The notes: generated by a model from the letters alone, not told the origin. 64,000 nucleotides of DNA from Synechococcus sp. AG-670-B23 (GCA_003209165.1 QCSL01000006.1:1-64000), one strand, 5' to 3'. Positions 46,058-55,085 are shown, counted from the first letter of the stretch. Translations and numbers: made by a program.

Positions 46058-47262
46058 GCGCTCTTTGGATTGACGCACCAACGGGCTTGGCGGGAGACAT
46101 GCTCCTGGCCGCAATGTTTGATTTGGGCGTGGATCAGGCTGTGGTGGAGTCGTCTCTGACGACCCTCGGTTTGGCAGGCCGCTACCGCATCACCCTGCAC
46201 GAGTCGCGCAGCGGCGGTCTCCGGGGGGTACGCGTTCATGTGCAGGGTCTTGAGGATCAGCCCCACCACCGCCACTGGTCGGGGATCCGCGATCAGATCA
46301 ATGCAGCTGCCTTGGCTCCAATGCTGAAACAACGGGTGCTCGCCGTGTTCACCCGTCTGGCGGAAGCCGAAGCCAGCGTGCATGGCACTTCGGTAGAGGC
46401 CGTTCACTTCCATGAGGTCGGAGCCATCGATGCCCTCGTGGATGTGGTGGGCGTCTGTGCGGCGATTGACGATCTCAACCCGTCAGAGATCGTCTGTTCC
46501 CCGTTGCCTGCAGGGAGCGGAACGGTGGCAACCGCCCATGGCCTGTTGCCCGTGCCTGTTCCTGCCGTGCTTGAACTAGCGCGCCGTCACCGCATCCCTT
46601 TGCTTCAGGGCGGAGACCTTTCCACCGGAGAGCTGGTGACGCCCACGGGTCTTGCCCTGGTGTCGGTTCTGGCAGATCAGTTTGTCGCTCCTGATCGTTT
46701 CGTGGCCGAAAAGATTGGCATCGGCCTCGGCCATCGCCAGCTTGATCGCCCCAACCTGGTGCGCTTGGTGCTGCACACCCAAGCGGCGAATGCTGTGGAA
46801 GGCCCCCGTTGGGAGTCGTTGGTCGTGCAGGAAGCCTGGATTGATGACGCCACCCCTGAAGAGGTTGCGGTCTTGGCCAATCGCTTGCGTGATGAAGGCG
46901 CGATTGATGTGGCAGTGCAGCCGTTGTTGATGAAAAAGGGCCGCAGTGGTCAGTTGCTGACGGCACTGGTTCGGGATGGGGATGCCGACCAGCTCCGCAG
47001 CCTCTGGCTTAGTGCTGGTAGCAGTATTGGCTTGCGGGAGCGGCGACAAGGCCGTTGGGTGTTGCCGAGGCGGCAGGGCGTGCTCGAAACCCCCTGGGGG
47101 CCCGTCGCCGCCAAACAGGTGCGTCGCCCCGATGGCCGTTGCACCGTCAAAGCCGAAGCGGATGCCCTTGAGGCCCTTCAGGCCAGCACCGGGTGTGCTT
47201 TGGATGAGCTGCGGGCTGCTGTTGCTGTTGCACCATTTGCCAGCACAGAAGATTGGGGCTGA
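46054..47262 (+). CDS. larC: Nickel-pincer cofactor biosynthesis protein LarC (DUF111/TIGR00299)
   Basis: A 402-residue protein beginning MSALWIDAPTGLAGDMLLAAM, with VEAVHFHEVGAIDALVDVVGVC, PLPAGSGTVATAHGLLPVPVPAVLELAR and a GELVTPTGLAL segment, the LarC signature. LarC inserts nickel into the pyridinium-3,5-bisthiocarboxylic mononucleotide with CTP. No larA, larB or larE is adjacent. ATGA-coupled to the upstream membrane protease and TGATG-coupled to the downstream membrane protein. Confidence 0.9.
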   Translation: MSALWIDAPTGLAGDMLLAAMFDLGVDQAVVESSLTTLGLAGRYRITLHESRSGGLRGVRVHVQGLEDQPHHRHWSGIRDQINAAALAPMLKQRVLAVFTRLAEAEASVHGTSVEAVHFHEVGAIDALVDVVGVCAAIDDLNPSEIVCSPLPAGSGTVATAHGLLPVPVPAVLELARRHRIPLLQGGDLSTGELVTPTGLALVSVLADQFVAPDRFVAEKIGIGLGHRQLDRPNLVRLVLHTQAANAVEGPRWESLVVQEAWIDDATPEEVAVLANRLRDEGAIDVAVQPLLMKKGRSGQLLTALVRDGDADQLRSLWLSAGSSIGLRERRQGRWVLPRRQGVLETPWGPVAAKQVRRPDGRCTVKAEADALEALQASTGCALDELRAAVAVAPFASTEDWG

Positions 47263-48176
47263 TGTGTGGATTTTTCCGTCAACCTAAGCTCTGGATCACG
47301 CTGGCCAGCCTGATCTTCATCGCTGTGGCTTTGGCCCAGCAGGCGGGTCAACTTCGCCAGCTGAGCTTGGTGGCTAACGGTTGGTGGTGGCTGGTGCTGG
47401 GGCTGGGACTGACCTGGCTCAGCATCCTGATCAATGGTCTGGCCTGGCGGGATCTGCTGGTTTGGTTGAGACACCATCCCCAGGACTTCGCCGTGGTGCC
47501 GCTTTTTGTGCGCAGCAATCTGCTCAAGTACCTGCCGGGAGGGATTTGGCATCTGGTGGAACGGGTCCGGGTGCTGCGCCCAGCAATTGGAGGCGGCCCG
47601 GCCCTGGCCGGAGTGATCCTTGATCCACTCCTGATCGTGGCGGCATCCGTTCTCGTTGTAGTTGCTGGTGGATGGCAGCAGGGCCTTGTCCTGCTATCAC
47701 CCTGGCCTGCACTTCTGATGATTCCGCGCTGGCGGGAGCCGCTGCTGCGTCGGCTCGAGCGCTCGAAGGCCGCGCAGCTGCAGTCGGCTGGCAGTGGGCC
47801 CCTGGAGAGTGAGGGGAGTGGCCGCGGCGGCTATCCCTGGAGGCCCCTAAGCCTTCAGTTGCTGTTTGTGCTCTGCCGCTTTGCCGGGTTCTGGTGCAGC
47901 GTGCAGGCCTTCGGCATTCACAGCCCGGCGCCATTCACCTGGCTTGCGGCCTTTGGACTGGCCTACGCCGTTGGGCTGGTGGTTCCAGGAGCACCCGGGG
48001 GGCTGGGGGTGTTTGAGGCCACCCTGCTGCTGCGTTTGGGTTCTGCCGTGCCAGAGGCTCAGCTGCTCGCGGTTGTTCTTAGTTACCGGCTCCTCTCCAC
48101 CCTGGCCGATGTTCTTGCCAGCGGTGCACTGGTGGCTGATCGGATGGTGGGGCAACGTTTGAAACGCCCCCGCTGA
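47262..48176 (+). CDS. Lysylphosphatidylglycerol synthetase-type membrane protein (UPF0104-like)
   Basis: A 304-residue protein with about eight hydrophobic helices; starts at ATG 47262, which shares a base with the larC stop. FVRSNLLKYLPGGIWHLVERVRVLRP and AFGLAYAVGLVVPGAPGGLGVFEATLLLR are hallmarks of the MprF flippase-like/UPF0104 family. It may act in lipid or glycan transfer across the membrane. It is part of the co-directional group from 44.8 kb, with the phosphoesterase following 13 bases later. Confidence 0.8.
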   Translation: MCGFFRQPKLWITLASLIFIAVALAQQAGQLRQLSLVANGWWWLVLGLGLTWLSILINGLAWRDLLVWLRHHPQDFAVVPLFVRSNLLKYLPGGIWHLVERVRVLRPAIGGGPALAGVILDPLLIVAASVLVVVAGGWQQGLVLLSPWPALLMIPRWREPLLRRLERSKAAQLQSAGSGPLESEGSGRGGYPWRPLSLQLLFVLCRFAGFWCSVQAFGIHSPAPFTWLAAFGLAYAVGLVVPGAPGGLGVFEATLLLRLGSAVPEAQLLAVVLSYRLLSTLADVLASGALVADRMVGQRLKRPR

Positions 48177-48189
48177 CCCCCGTGCTGTT

Positions 48190-49182
48190 GTGCTGCTAAG
48201 TCGTCGCCGGATGCTGCAGTTGGTTCTTGGCACCGGTCTCACTGCAACGGCCCTGCCCTTGAACGCCGCCAAGCGGACTGTTCTCCGGGTTGCGCTGATC
48301 AGCGACCTCAACAGCAGCTATGGCTCCACCAGCTACATCCCTGCCGTTGATCAGGGGCTCGAGCAGCTGATTGCCCTTGAGCCGAATCTTGTTGTGTGCG
48401 CTGGCGACATGGTCGCGGGTCAGATGCGAGGCCTCAGTGGCCAGCATCTGGATGCGATGTGGCGGAGTTTCGAAAGGTCTGTTCTGCAGCGGCTTCAGGC
48501 GGCGGACATACCACTGCTCCCAGCGATCGGGAACCATGACGGTTCACCTGGGTTCCCAGCGGATCGTGCGGCTGTGCGTCGGTTCTGGACCCCGATCCGT
48601 TTACGCATGGGATTGGCGTTTGTGGATGCCTCGCAGTTCCCGTTTCGCTACACGGTGCTGCAGGACGGGATCTTTTGGCTGGTCTGGGATGCCAGCTCAG
48701 CCCGTGTTCCTGAGGCTCAGCTGGCCTGGGCACGAAAGCAGTTGGCCAGTCCCCAGGCACAAGCGGCTCGCGCTCGGTTTGTGGTGGGTCATCTCCCCCT
48801 GGTCGGCGTTGGTCAGGGCAAGGATCGCCCCGGTGAGGTGTTGGAAAAGGAACGCGCGCTTCAGGCCTTGATGGACGCCGCCGGAGTGCAGGCCTACATC
48901 AGTGGTCATCACCACGCCTGGTTCTCCAGCCGTCGTGGCCAGCTCGATCTGATCCAACTCGGCGCCTTGGGCAGTGGCCCGCGGCGCCTGCTGGACGGTG
49001 TAGCGCCAGCACAGCAGACCTTCACGTTGCTGGAGATCGATGCTGAGAGGGGCACACTCTCGGAGATCACCTATGCCGTCTCTTCAGGACAGCCGCTGTC
49101 CTGGTCAACACTTCCTCCCCATCTCAGCACCCGTGCTGGGCTGCTTCAACGCAATGCATCAAAGCGGTTGTTGCGGGGATGA
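48190..49182 (+). CDS. Exported metallophosphoesterase (Tat-type signal)
   Basis: A 330-residue protein. The N-terminus LLSRRRMLQLVLGTGLTATALP has a twin-arginine-like motif followed by a hydrophobic stretch, so it may leave through the Tat system (tatC is in this window). The calcineurin-like signature is complete: VALISDLN, VVCAGDMV, PAIGNHDG, VVGHLPLVG and ISGHHHAW. Substrate is unknown; purple-acid-type or 5'-nucleotidase activity is possible. GTG start. Confidence 0.87.
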   Translation: MLLSRRRMLQLVLGTGLTATALPLNAAKRTVLRVALISDLNSSYGSTSYIPAVDQGLEQLIALEPNLVVCAGDMVAGQMRGLSGQHLDAMWRSFERSVLQRLQAADIPLLPAIGNHDGSPGFPADRAAVRRFWTPIRLRMGLAFVDASQFPFRYTVLQDGIFWLVWDASSARVPEAQLAWARKQLASPQAQAARARFVVGHLPLVGVGQGKDRPGEVLEKERALQALMDAAGVQAYISGHHHAWFSSRRGQLDLIQLGALGSGPRRLLDGVAPAQQTFTLLEIDAERGTLSEITYAVSSGQPLSWSTLPPHLSTRAGLLQRNASKRLLRG

Positions 49183-50850
49183 CGGTCTCTCACGTCTGGA
49201 GGCTTGATCCAGCGTTGGCACCAAGGCGATGGCGGCGAACAGCCCCAGAACGAGGATCATCAGGGCAGGCAACATCGCTTCTGCCAACCGTTCATCGCCG
49301 GCGTACTGGAACACGCGCACCGAGAGGGTGTCGAAGTCGAAAGGCCGCAGAGCGAAGGTGAGGGGAAGCTCCTTCACCGTGTCGACAAATACCAGCAGGA
49401 GCCCGACTGTGATAGGTCCGCGCAAGAGGGGAAGGTGCACGCGTTGGAGCACGCGCTGCCACGGTGATCCCATCCCCGTAGCCGCCTCATCGAGGCTTGG
49501 GCTGATCCGCTCAAGGGCCGCGTCCAGGCCACCTTTCGCCACCGCCAGAAATCGATCGCTGTAGCCCCACAGCAGCAGGAACAAGGGGGCGACCTGCCAG
49601 GGGGCACCGGTGAGCAACAGGGCCAGAGCTAGGACGGTGCCCGGGATGGCGTATCCCGTTCCAGCTAGGAAGGTGAGGCTCTTCAGCCATGGGGCACTGG
49701 ACCAGCGTTTGGCAATAGCCAGCACCAGCGCTGCTGTGACAGCCAAAAAGGCAGCAACTAGGGCCAGCAAAAGACTTCGGCCGCTAAGGCTGATCAAATC
49801 GTCGTTCCAGCTGTTTTGGAGCTGATCCAAGTTGCTGGCGGCCCACAGCAGCGGTGTTCCCAGACTCACGATCGGAGGGATAACAGCAAGCAGTTGCGCT
49901 AACCCAGCACGGAGTCCATGCAGGCGCCAAGCGGTTGCGTCCCCGCCGGCCACGCCATCGCTCCAGCGTCGACTGCGCCAGCGCAGGCTGCGTTCACAAA
50001 ACACCAACGTCAGCACGATCACCAGCGTGATCAAGGCCAAGCTGATGGCTCCTGCGGGATCGCCATTGGACTGCCAGGTTTCCAGGATGCCTGCGGAGAG
50101 ACTTGGAATGCCGAGGAGCTGGACGGCGCCCAGCTCATTGACCACTTCCATGCCCATGAGAGCGACGCCGGCTCCGATCGCGGGCAGTGCAATAGGTAAG
50201 GCCACACGCCGGAAGGCTGACCAGGGACCGACCCCCAAGCTGCGACATGCCTCTAACTGACGCTGGCCGCTAACGGAGAAACTTTCGGTGCTCAGCAGGA
50301 ACACGTAGGGGTAGGTAGTCAGGGCCATCACAGCGATGCCCCAACCCATGCCGTGAATGGTCCAGCTGTGGCGACTTCCCAGATCGACAAGGGTGGCTGA
50401 GAGGAGATAGGCCGGCGTTGCCAGGGGAATCAGCTGGGCAATGCGCAGCCATTGCCGACCAGGAAAACGGCAGTTGCAAAGCAGCCAACCATTGGCTGTG
50501 CCGAGAACGGTGCCTAGCGTTGCTGTACCAAGCAGCAGCTCGACTGTGCCAAAGATTTGGCGCATGCCGTCGGGGCCAAGATCGCTGAAGCCGCTGTGCA
50601 GGGACGTCAGGGCTTCCTTCACCAGCGTCAGCACGGGCCAGATGGCGACGAGGCCAGTGATAGAGGCGATCAGAATGAGGACCAGCCGGCTCGGGCTTGG
50701 AACAATCCGGTTGGGCAGCAACTTCAATTCAGCGATGGGCCGGACACCGTTGTCGCGACATGGCGTTGTGACATTGCCATGAAACGAGTCTGGCGATGAA
50801 CGAACTAGATCTGGTTCATGGCGTGCAAACCGCACGCCAGCTTCGATCAT
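49159..50850 (-). CDS. futB: Ferric-iron ABC transporter permease (FutB/SfuB-like, fused two-lobe type)
   Basis: A permease with about 12 membrane helices in two homologous halves, each carrying an EAA-type loop (LEACRSLGVGPWSAFRRVALPIALPAIG and LDEAATGMGSPWQRVLQRVHLPLLRGPITVG). This duplicated layout is typical of bacterial Fe3+ importers. The start is unclear: the open frame begins at ATG 50850 (563 residues), while TTG 50724 gives about 521 and starts just before the first helix; I favour a start near 50724 because the upstream part has no family character. Divergent from futC. Confidence 0.87.
   Translation of the reverse strand: MIEAGVRFARHEPDLVRSSPDSFHGNVTTPCRDNGVRPIAELKLLPNRIVPSPSRLVLILIASITGLVAIWPVLTLVKEALTSLHSGFSDLGPDGMRQIFGTVELLLGTATLGTVLGTANGWLLCNCRFPGRQWLRIAQLIPLATPAYLLSATLVDLGSRHSWTIHGMGWGIAVMALTTYPYVFLLSTESFSVSGQRQLEACRSLGVGPWSAFRRVALPIALPAIGAGVALMGMEVVNELGAVQLLGIPSLSAGILETWQSNGDPAGAISLALITLVIVLTLVFCERSLRWRSRRWSDGVAGGDATAWRLHGLRAGLAQLLAVIPPIVSLGTPLLWAASNLDQLQNSWNDDLISLSGRSLLLALVAAFLAVTAALVLAIAKRWSSAPWLKSLTFLAGTGYAIPGTVLALALLLTGAPWQVAPLFLLLWGYSDRFLAVAKGGLDAALERISPSLDEAATGMGSPWQRVLQRVHLPLLRGPITVGLLLVFVDTVKELPLTFALRPFDFDTLSVRVFQYAGDERLAEAMLPALMILVLGLFAAIALVPTLDQASRRERPSSPQQPL
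50819..50839. promoter_or_regulatory. Inverted repeat between futB and futC
   Basis: TGGCGTGC-AAACC-GCACGCCA, an 8-bp perfect inverted repeat with a 5-nt loop, in the divergent region of the two transporter genes. It could be an operator or part of a small hairpin. It does not match a Fur box. Evidence is only the repeat itself. Confidence 0.35.
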
Positions 50851-50914
50851 TTGTCACACTCATAAGCTCGGTCGGTTCCCAAGCTTCATCTGATCTGTGG
50901 AACAGCTGCTCCCG

Positions 50915-51982
50915 ATGGAGCCAACGGTTGCTTTATGCGGGGTCTGGCATAGCTACGGCGATGCATCCGAAGGCTGGACCCTTAAGGGGGTGGATCTTCA
51001 GGTAGAGCCTGGCGAGCTGCTGGGTCTGCTTGGGCCCTCGGGTTGCGGCAAAACCACCCTGTTGCGTTTGATTGCCGGCTTTGAACGTCCCTTGCGGGGC
51101 ACGGTGCAGCTGGATCAGCGCACCGTGGCTGGAAATGGGGTCTGGATGGAACCAGAACGCCGGGGCGTGGGCATGGTCTTCCAGGACTACGCGCTTTTTC
51201 CTCACCTGAATGCCTGGCAGAACGCCAGTTTTGGCTTGCCTCGGCGCCACCCCAACCTCGAGCGTGTGGCCTGGCTGTTTGAGTTGCTCGCACTGCATGG
51301 ACTCGAGCAGCGCTACCCGCACCAGCTGTCCGGCGGCCAGCGGCAACGGCTGGCGTTGGCGCGTGCTCTCGCTCCGGCTCCACGGGTTGTCTTGCTAGAT
51401 GAGCCTTTCTCAAGTCTTGATGTGGAGGTGAGGCTGCGCCTGCGCGGCGAGCTCTCCTCCGTGCTGGATGCCTGCGGCGCCAGCGGCGTGATCGTCACCC
51501 ATGACCCTGGAGAAGCCCTGGCAATCTGCGATCGCGTGGCTGTGATGCGGGATGGTGTGCTGCATCAATGTGCGTCGCCCCCCGAGATCGTGCGATCACC
51601 AGCGACGCCATTTGTAGGGTCCTTTGTGCTTCAGCGCAACCTGATTCCGGTGCACGCCGGCGACCAAGGGCAATTTTCTTGTCTGCTGGGAGATCTGAAT
51701 GCATCTGATCCTTGGTTGCAGGCCGACCGCAGAGCATCCGGTGATTATTCTGTGCTGGTGGACCCGCACGACATCAATGTCGTGGCCGATGCGGGAGGCG
51801 AGGCAATCGTGCTGGGACGTGAATTCCTGGGGGATGCCTGGGAATACCGACTCCTGATCGCCGACCTGCTTGTGCGTGCCCACTGCCCGATTGATCAAGA
51901 GCTTCCTCCGCAAACCCTTTGCCGTCTCACCTTCAGAGATGGGGCCCGGCACACGGTGCTTCCTCATGCCGAGCTGAACTGA
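50915..51982 (+). CDS. futC: Ferric-iron ABC transporter ATP-binding protein (FutC-like)
   Basis: A 355-residue ATPase started at ATG 50915; GTG 50897 is an alternative. Walker A GLLGPSGCGKTTLLRL, the signature LSGGQRQRLALARAL and Walker B VVLLDEPFSSLDVE with the switch His in VIVTHDPGEAL are intact, followed by a C-terminal TOBE-type regulatory domain (residues 235-355). It powers import across the plasma membrane with the divergent permease. No periplasmic iron-binding protein lies next to the pair. Confidence 0.9.
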   Translation: MEPTVALCGVWHSYGDASEGWTLKGVDLQVEPGELLGLLGPSGCGKTTLLRLIAGFERPLRGTVQLDQRTVAGNGVWMEPERRGVGMVFQDYALFPHLNAWQNASFGLPRRHPNLERVAWLFELLALHGLEQRYPHQLSGGQRQRLALARALAPAPRVVLLDEPFSSLDVEVRLRLRGELSSVLDACGASGVIVTHDPGEALAICDRVAVMRDGVLHQCASPPEIVRSPATPFVGSFVLQRNLIPVHAGDQGQFSCLLGDLNASDPWLQADRRASGDYSVLVDPHDINVVADAGGEAIVLGREFLGDAWEYRLLIADLLVRAHCPIDQELPPQTLCRLTFRDGARHTVLPHAELN

Positions 51983-52107
51983 GCAGTTCAAGGATTCCTG
52001 TTGCTTTCCCAGGTAATCGGGTCATTCAGCTTGATTCGCCCGGTGGCACGCACACTGAGCCGAACCCCAGCCGTGACGTTGTTGTGCCGTGCTGTGGCCC
52101 GCAGAAT

Positions 52108-52830
52108 CTACATCTCTTCAGGGAGTTCGGATTGGGCCAGGGTTGTGACGACGCAGCGGGGGCAGCCTCCGTCCACGTGAAGCTCTACTTGATCGCCGAT
52201 GCTTTGGATTCCTCCAATCCACTCTTCTTCCACAAAGCCGCTCTCAGTTCCCTTTGGCTCGACCAGAAGGTTGGGGCGAAAACGTTCCACTGCGAAATCA
52301 AGACTTGGTTCCAGTTCTTGAAGAGCCTTCAGGGTGGCGGTGCTGATGGCGTGGATCGGGCAGGCATCGAAGAAGGTTCCTTCCGGCATCCGCAGTTCTG
52401 TGATGACGTTCTGAAAATCCCGTTCGCGAATGTCGGGCCAATATTGATCCAAGCTGGCGTTTGGCAGTGCTTGATCCAGAAGCGCAATGTCACGTCCCAG
52501 CTGGGCGGAAAGCACCTGGATTAAGGCAGGGTCATCACTGCGTTTGGTGGTGGGTGCGGCTTCAGCGCCGGCGAAGGGACCATTAACAGTGATCGGCGGC
52601 AATGGCTCACCGCTTTTCGGCTCATCGGTGAAAGAGGCGGTATACGAGAGCAGATCCTTCCAGAGATGGGGATTCTTTGCGCTGGCCACACGGGAAGTCG
52701 CATGGTCCCAGAGGGCGTAGCAGCGATCTCCCACCACCCCATGGCTGTCGATATTCATGGACGTCATGGATTCTCCCAGCATCGACTTCACCGGGTAGCG
52801 CCAGAGGCTACGCACGCGTCCAACGATCAC
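52108..52830 (-). CDS. MOSC-domain protein
   Basis: A 240-residue protein with GTG start. It opens with VGRVRSLWRYPVKSMLGESM and GVVGDRCYALWD, the beta-barrel N-terminal part, and carries the MOSC Cys region in VDGGCPRCVVTTLAQ near the C-terminus. MOSC proteins handle molybdenum-cofactor sulfur or reduce N-hydroxylated compounds with a Moco-bound form. The Cys-Pro-x-Cys near the end fits the YiiM/mARC-like group. Convergent with futC. Confidence 0.85.
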   Translation of the reverse strand: MIVGRVRSLWRYPVKSMLGESMTSMNIDSHGVVGDRCYALWDHATSRVASAKNPHLWKDLLSYTASFTDEPKSGEPLPPITVNGPFAGAEAAPTTKRSDDPALIQVLSAQLGRDIALLDQALPNASLDQYWPDIRERDFQNVITELRMPEGTFFDACPIHAISTATLKALQELEPSLDFAVERFRPNLLVEPKGTESGFVEEEWIGGIQSIGDQVELHVDGGCPRCVVTTLAQSELPEEM

Positions 52831-52939
52831 CCCTCGTGCAATGTCGGATGCTCTTCTGAACCAAGTCAGTGTCGTCAGTCCATGAGGCGGGGACTGTCCC
52901 GGTCGTTACGGCGTGAACAGACTTGATCGATCCAGGGCA

Positions 52940-52966
52940 AAAAAATCCCCCGCCACAGCGAGGGAT
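52940..52966 (-). terminator. Terminator after the small membrane protein gene
   Basis: An 8-bp stem TCCCTCGC with GCGGGGGA (one G-U pair), loop TGTG, followed on the minus strand by a T-run of about seven (52939-52945 reads as an A-run). It lies about 25 bases after the stop of the small protein gene. Confidence 0.7.
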
Positions 52967-52989
52967 CGAAGAGATGAATATTGCTCTGC

Positions 52990-53151
52990 TTAGCGTTGGT
53001 GATGACGCACAGGGATTGGTACGAGTGCTGGCTGGCGTAAGCCTCCTCCCCCATTGTCGTCATCGGAATCAGCCAGGAGCCAAAGCAGCAAGCTGGCAAG
53101 ACCAAAGACCGCTGCGAGCAGCAGTGGTTCGACCATTAAGGTTTCTTCCAT
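52990..53151 (-). CDS. Small single-helix membrane protein, 53 residues
   Basis: MEETLMVEPLLLAAVFGLAS then LLLWLLADSDDDNGGGG and a basic tail. One helix is followed by an acidic DSDDDN turn and a glycine stretch; an ATG at 53136 would shorten it to 48 residues. A terminator directly downstream on the same strand and good frame logic support it, although no family is named. Confidence 0.65.
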   Translation of the reverse strand: MEETLMVEPLLLAAVFGLASLLLWLLADSDDDNGGGGLRQPALVPIPVRHHQR

Positions 53152-53189
53152 GCCACGCACAATAAGCAGCATTCCTGGGTTCTGCTGAA

Positions 53190-54338
53190 TCAGCTGAAAC
53201 CTTTTCCTGCATCTGTTGCCACACAGGCCTGGAGTTGCTCCCTCAAGGTGCTGTGGTCGATGTCACGGCCGATCAGCACCAATTGGTTTTTGCGATCATC
53301 GGTCCAGTCGGTGTCGTCAATGGAAAAGCGCTTGCCCGCCAAATGGAACACGTGGCGGCGTTCGCTTTCGTTGAACCACAAAACTCCTTTGGCGCGAAAC
53401 ACCTCCTGGGGCATTTGGTTGTCCAGGAAATTCTGGAACTTGCGCAGGGAAAAAGGCCCATCACTTTTAAAGGAGACGGAGGTGAATCCCTCGATGTCTT
53501 GATGGTCGCCATGGCTGTGTCCGTGCTCATGGCTGTGTCCGTGCTCATGACTGTGTCCGTGCTCATGGCTGTGTCCGTGCTCATGGCTGTGTCCGTGCTC
53601 ATGGCTGTGTCCGTGCCCATGGCTGTGATCGTGCTTATGGTCATGGCTGCAGTGGCCATGGTCGTGGTCGCAGTCGCTGTGATCCAGGCTCGGATCATCC
53701 GAAGGCGCACTCACCTTGTCGGACTCAAACAGTCCGACGCTGAGCAGCAGGGCCAGGGGCACGTCTCCTTTCACAGACCTCAGGATGCGGGCGTCGTTTT
53801 TGACGTCTCTGAGTTGCTGCTCAAGGGCCTCAAGCCGCTGCTCGGAGACCAGGTCGCATTTGTTCAGCAGCAGGATGTCGCCGTAAATCACCTGGGCTCG
53901 GCCAACTTCCGTGTCCAGTACAACTTCATCGAAGTTTTCTGCATCGATCAACGTGATGATCGAATCAAGGCGGGTTTGATCCCGCAGCTCACTGCCAAGA
54001 AAAGTCATAGCTACCGGCAGGGGATCGGCCAGACCGGTCGTTTCGACGACGATGTAATCGAGCGGCTCAGGGCGTTCAATCACCCTTTCCACCGCCTCCA
54101 TCAGCTCGTCGTTGATTGAGCAGCAGATGCAACCGTTGCTTAGCTCCACCATGTCTTCATCGGTGGTGACGATCAGATCGTTGTCGATGCCAATTTCACC
54201 AAACTCGTTCACCAGCACCGCGGTCTTCACCCCTTGCTGGTTGGTGAGGATGTGATTCAGCAGCGTGGTCTTCCCCGCTCCAAGGAAGCCGCTGAGAATG
54301 GTGACGGGGATGTTGGCGGTGGCTGGTGCAGTGGTCAT
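53190..54338 (-). CDS. CobW/COG0523-family GTP-binding metallochaperone with His-rich loop
   Basis: A 381-residue G3E GTPase started at ATG 54338. The P-loop GFLGAGKTTLLNH, the CxCC motif ELSNGCICCSI and NKCDL (as LLLNKCDL) are present, with the C-terminal CobW_C domain (FRAKGVLWFNESERRHVFHLAGKRFS). Between them lies a long His/Asp loop (about residues 220-290: HDHGHCSHDHKHDHSHGHG then repeated HSHEHG). It likely loads Zn, Co or Ni into an acceptor. It overlaps the pterin dehydratase gene region in the same direction (only 19 bases separate them). Confidence 0.92.
   Translation of the reverse strand: MTTAPATANIPVTILSGFLGAGKTTLLNHILTNQQGVKTAVLVNEFGEIGIDNDLIVTTDEDMVELSNGCICCSINDELMEAVERVIERPEPLDYIVVETTGLADPLPVAMTFLGSELRDQTRLDSIITLIDAENFDEVVLDTEVGRAQVIYGDILLLNKCDLVSEQRLEALEQQLRDVKNDARILRSVKGDVPLALLLSVGLFESDKVSAPSDDPSLDHSDCDHDHGHCSHDHKHDHSHGHGHSHEHGHSHEHGHSHEHGHSHEHGHSHEHGHSHGDHQDIEGFTSVSFKSDGPFSLRKFQNFLDNQMPQEVFRAKGVLWFNESERRHVFHLAGKRFSIDDTDWTDDRKNQLVLIGRDIDHSTLREQLQACVATDAGKGFS
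53521..53610. repeat. Five tandem 18-bp repeats encoding HSHEHG
   Basis: Five 18-bp units based on ccgtgctcatggctgtgt (one unit with a G to A change), followed by a sixth degenerate unit. Each encodes His-Ser-His-Glu-His-Gly on the minus strand inside the metal-binding loop of the CobW-type protein. Copy number can vary in frame, changing the number of histidines. Confidence 0.92.
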
Positions 54339-54357
54339 TTGCAAGAACCCTCTCGAC

Positions 54358-54648
54358 TCATGCTGGCAGCAGCGCCTCGATTGCGGCAGCCAGCTCCACA
54401 TCAAGACTGCTGAGGCCGCCCAGATCATGGGTGGTCAGGTCGATCGACACGCGGTTGTAGACATTGCTCCAGTGGGGATGGTGATTCTTGGATTCGGCCA
54501 GCAGGGCCACCTTTGCCATGAATCCAAAGGCCTCCACAAAGCTGTTGAATTCCAGATCGCGGTGCAGGCATTCCCCTTTCGTAGTCCAATCTGGCAAGAG
54601 TTTGGAAAGCTCCGACTTTTGGGAGGCATCAAGACGTTTAACCGGCAT
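54358..54648 (-). CDS. phhB: Pterin-4a-carbinolamine dehydratase
   Basis: A 96-residue PCD/DCoH fold. The active-site segment [20 protein letters not shown] contains the conserved His-His and Pro-His-Trp, with Asn-x-Val-x-Val-x-Leu following. It dehydrates the carbinolamine form of tetrahydropterin; in bacteria without phenylalanine hydroxylase it may support Moco or pterin metabolism. It lies just upstream of the CobW-type gene on the same strand. A poly-C tract (11 Cs) sits about 60 bases upstream of its start. Confidence 0.9.
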   Translation of the reverse strand: MPVKRLDASQKSELSKLLPDWTTKGECLHRDLEFNSFVEAFGFMAKVALLAESKNHHPHWSNVYNRVSIDLTTHDLGGLSSLDVELAAAIEALLPA

Positions 54649-55085
54649 CAGCTCGCAGATTCACCCAACCATTCTGGCGAGTGAAAAGCACGTTCAAGAC
54701 GTTTTGAATCCCCCCCCCCCTCCGAGCTAGCTCTGCAATATTTGTGGGTTTTGTTCGAGGCAGGGTCAGCGAGCTTGCTGATCAGGTTGTGTGTTGATCA
54801 GTGATTGATGCCATCGATTTGACTTGTCGTGTTAAAAGAGAAAGTTGTAGTCAGGTTTTGAGCAAAAAAACATGACTTTTCGATTCGATGCGGGTTGTGT
54901 TTGATCTTGGCAATGGTATTTCTCTTCAAAATGTTGTTTTGATGAATTACATTTCTGCTTTTCTCCTCTAATTCTAGTAAAGATTATTTCGCTCTAGGGC
55001 CGTGTTCTCAGCATGACATTCCTGTGATGATTGTAACTTGTGTGGCCAAGTGCGTGTGGTAAGTTCAGTTGCCGCAGAATGCAGA
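54649..55085. other. AT-rich gap with a poly-C tract
   Basis: About 440 bases without a gene. It includes an 11-base C run at 54710-54720 close to the phhB start. The remainder is AT-rich with no clear hairpin, tRNA or repeat. Confidence 0.5.

Noticed and set aside
50745-50915. Fur box between futB and futC
   Set aside because: The region was read for the Fur consensus; no stretch comes close, only an unrelated inverted repeat.
53235-54119. 294-codon frame opposite the CobW-type gene
   Set aside because: Its Met-Ala-Val-Ser repeats are the reverse reading of the HSHEHG repeat; not a real protein.
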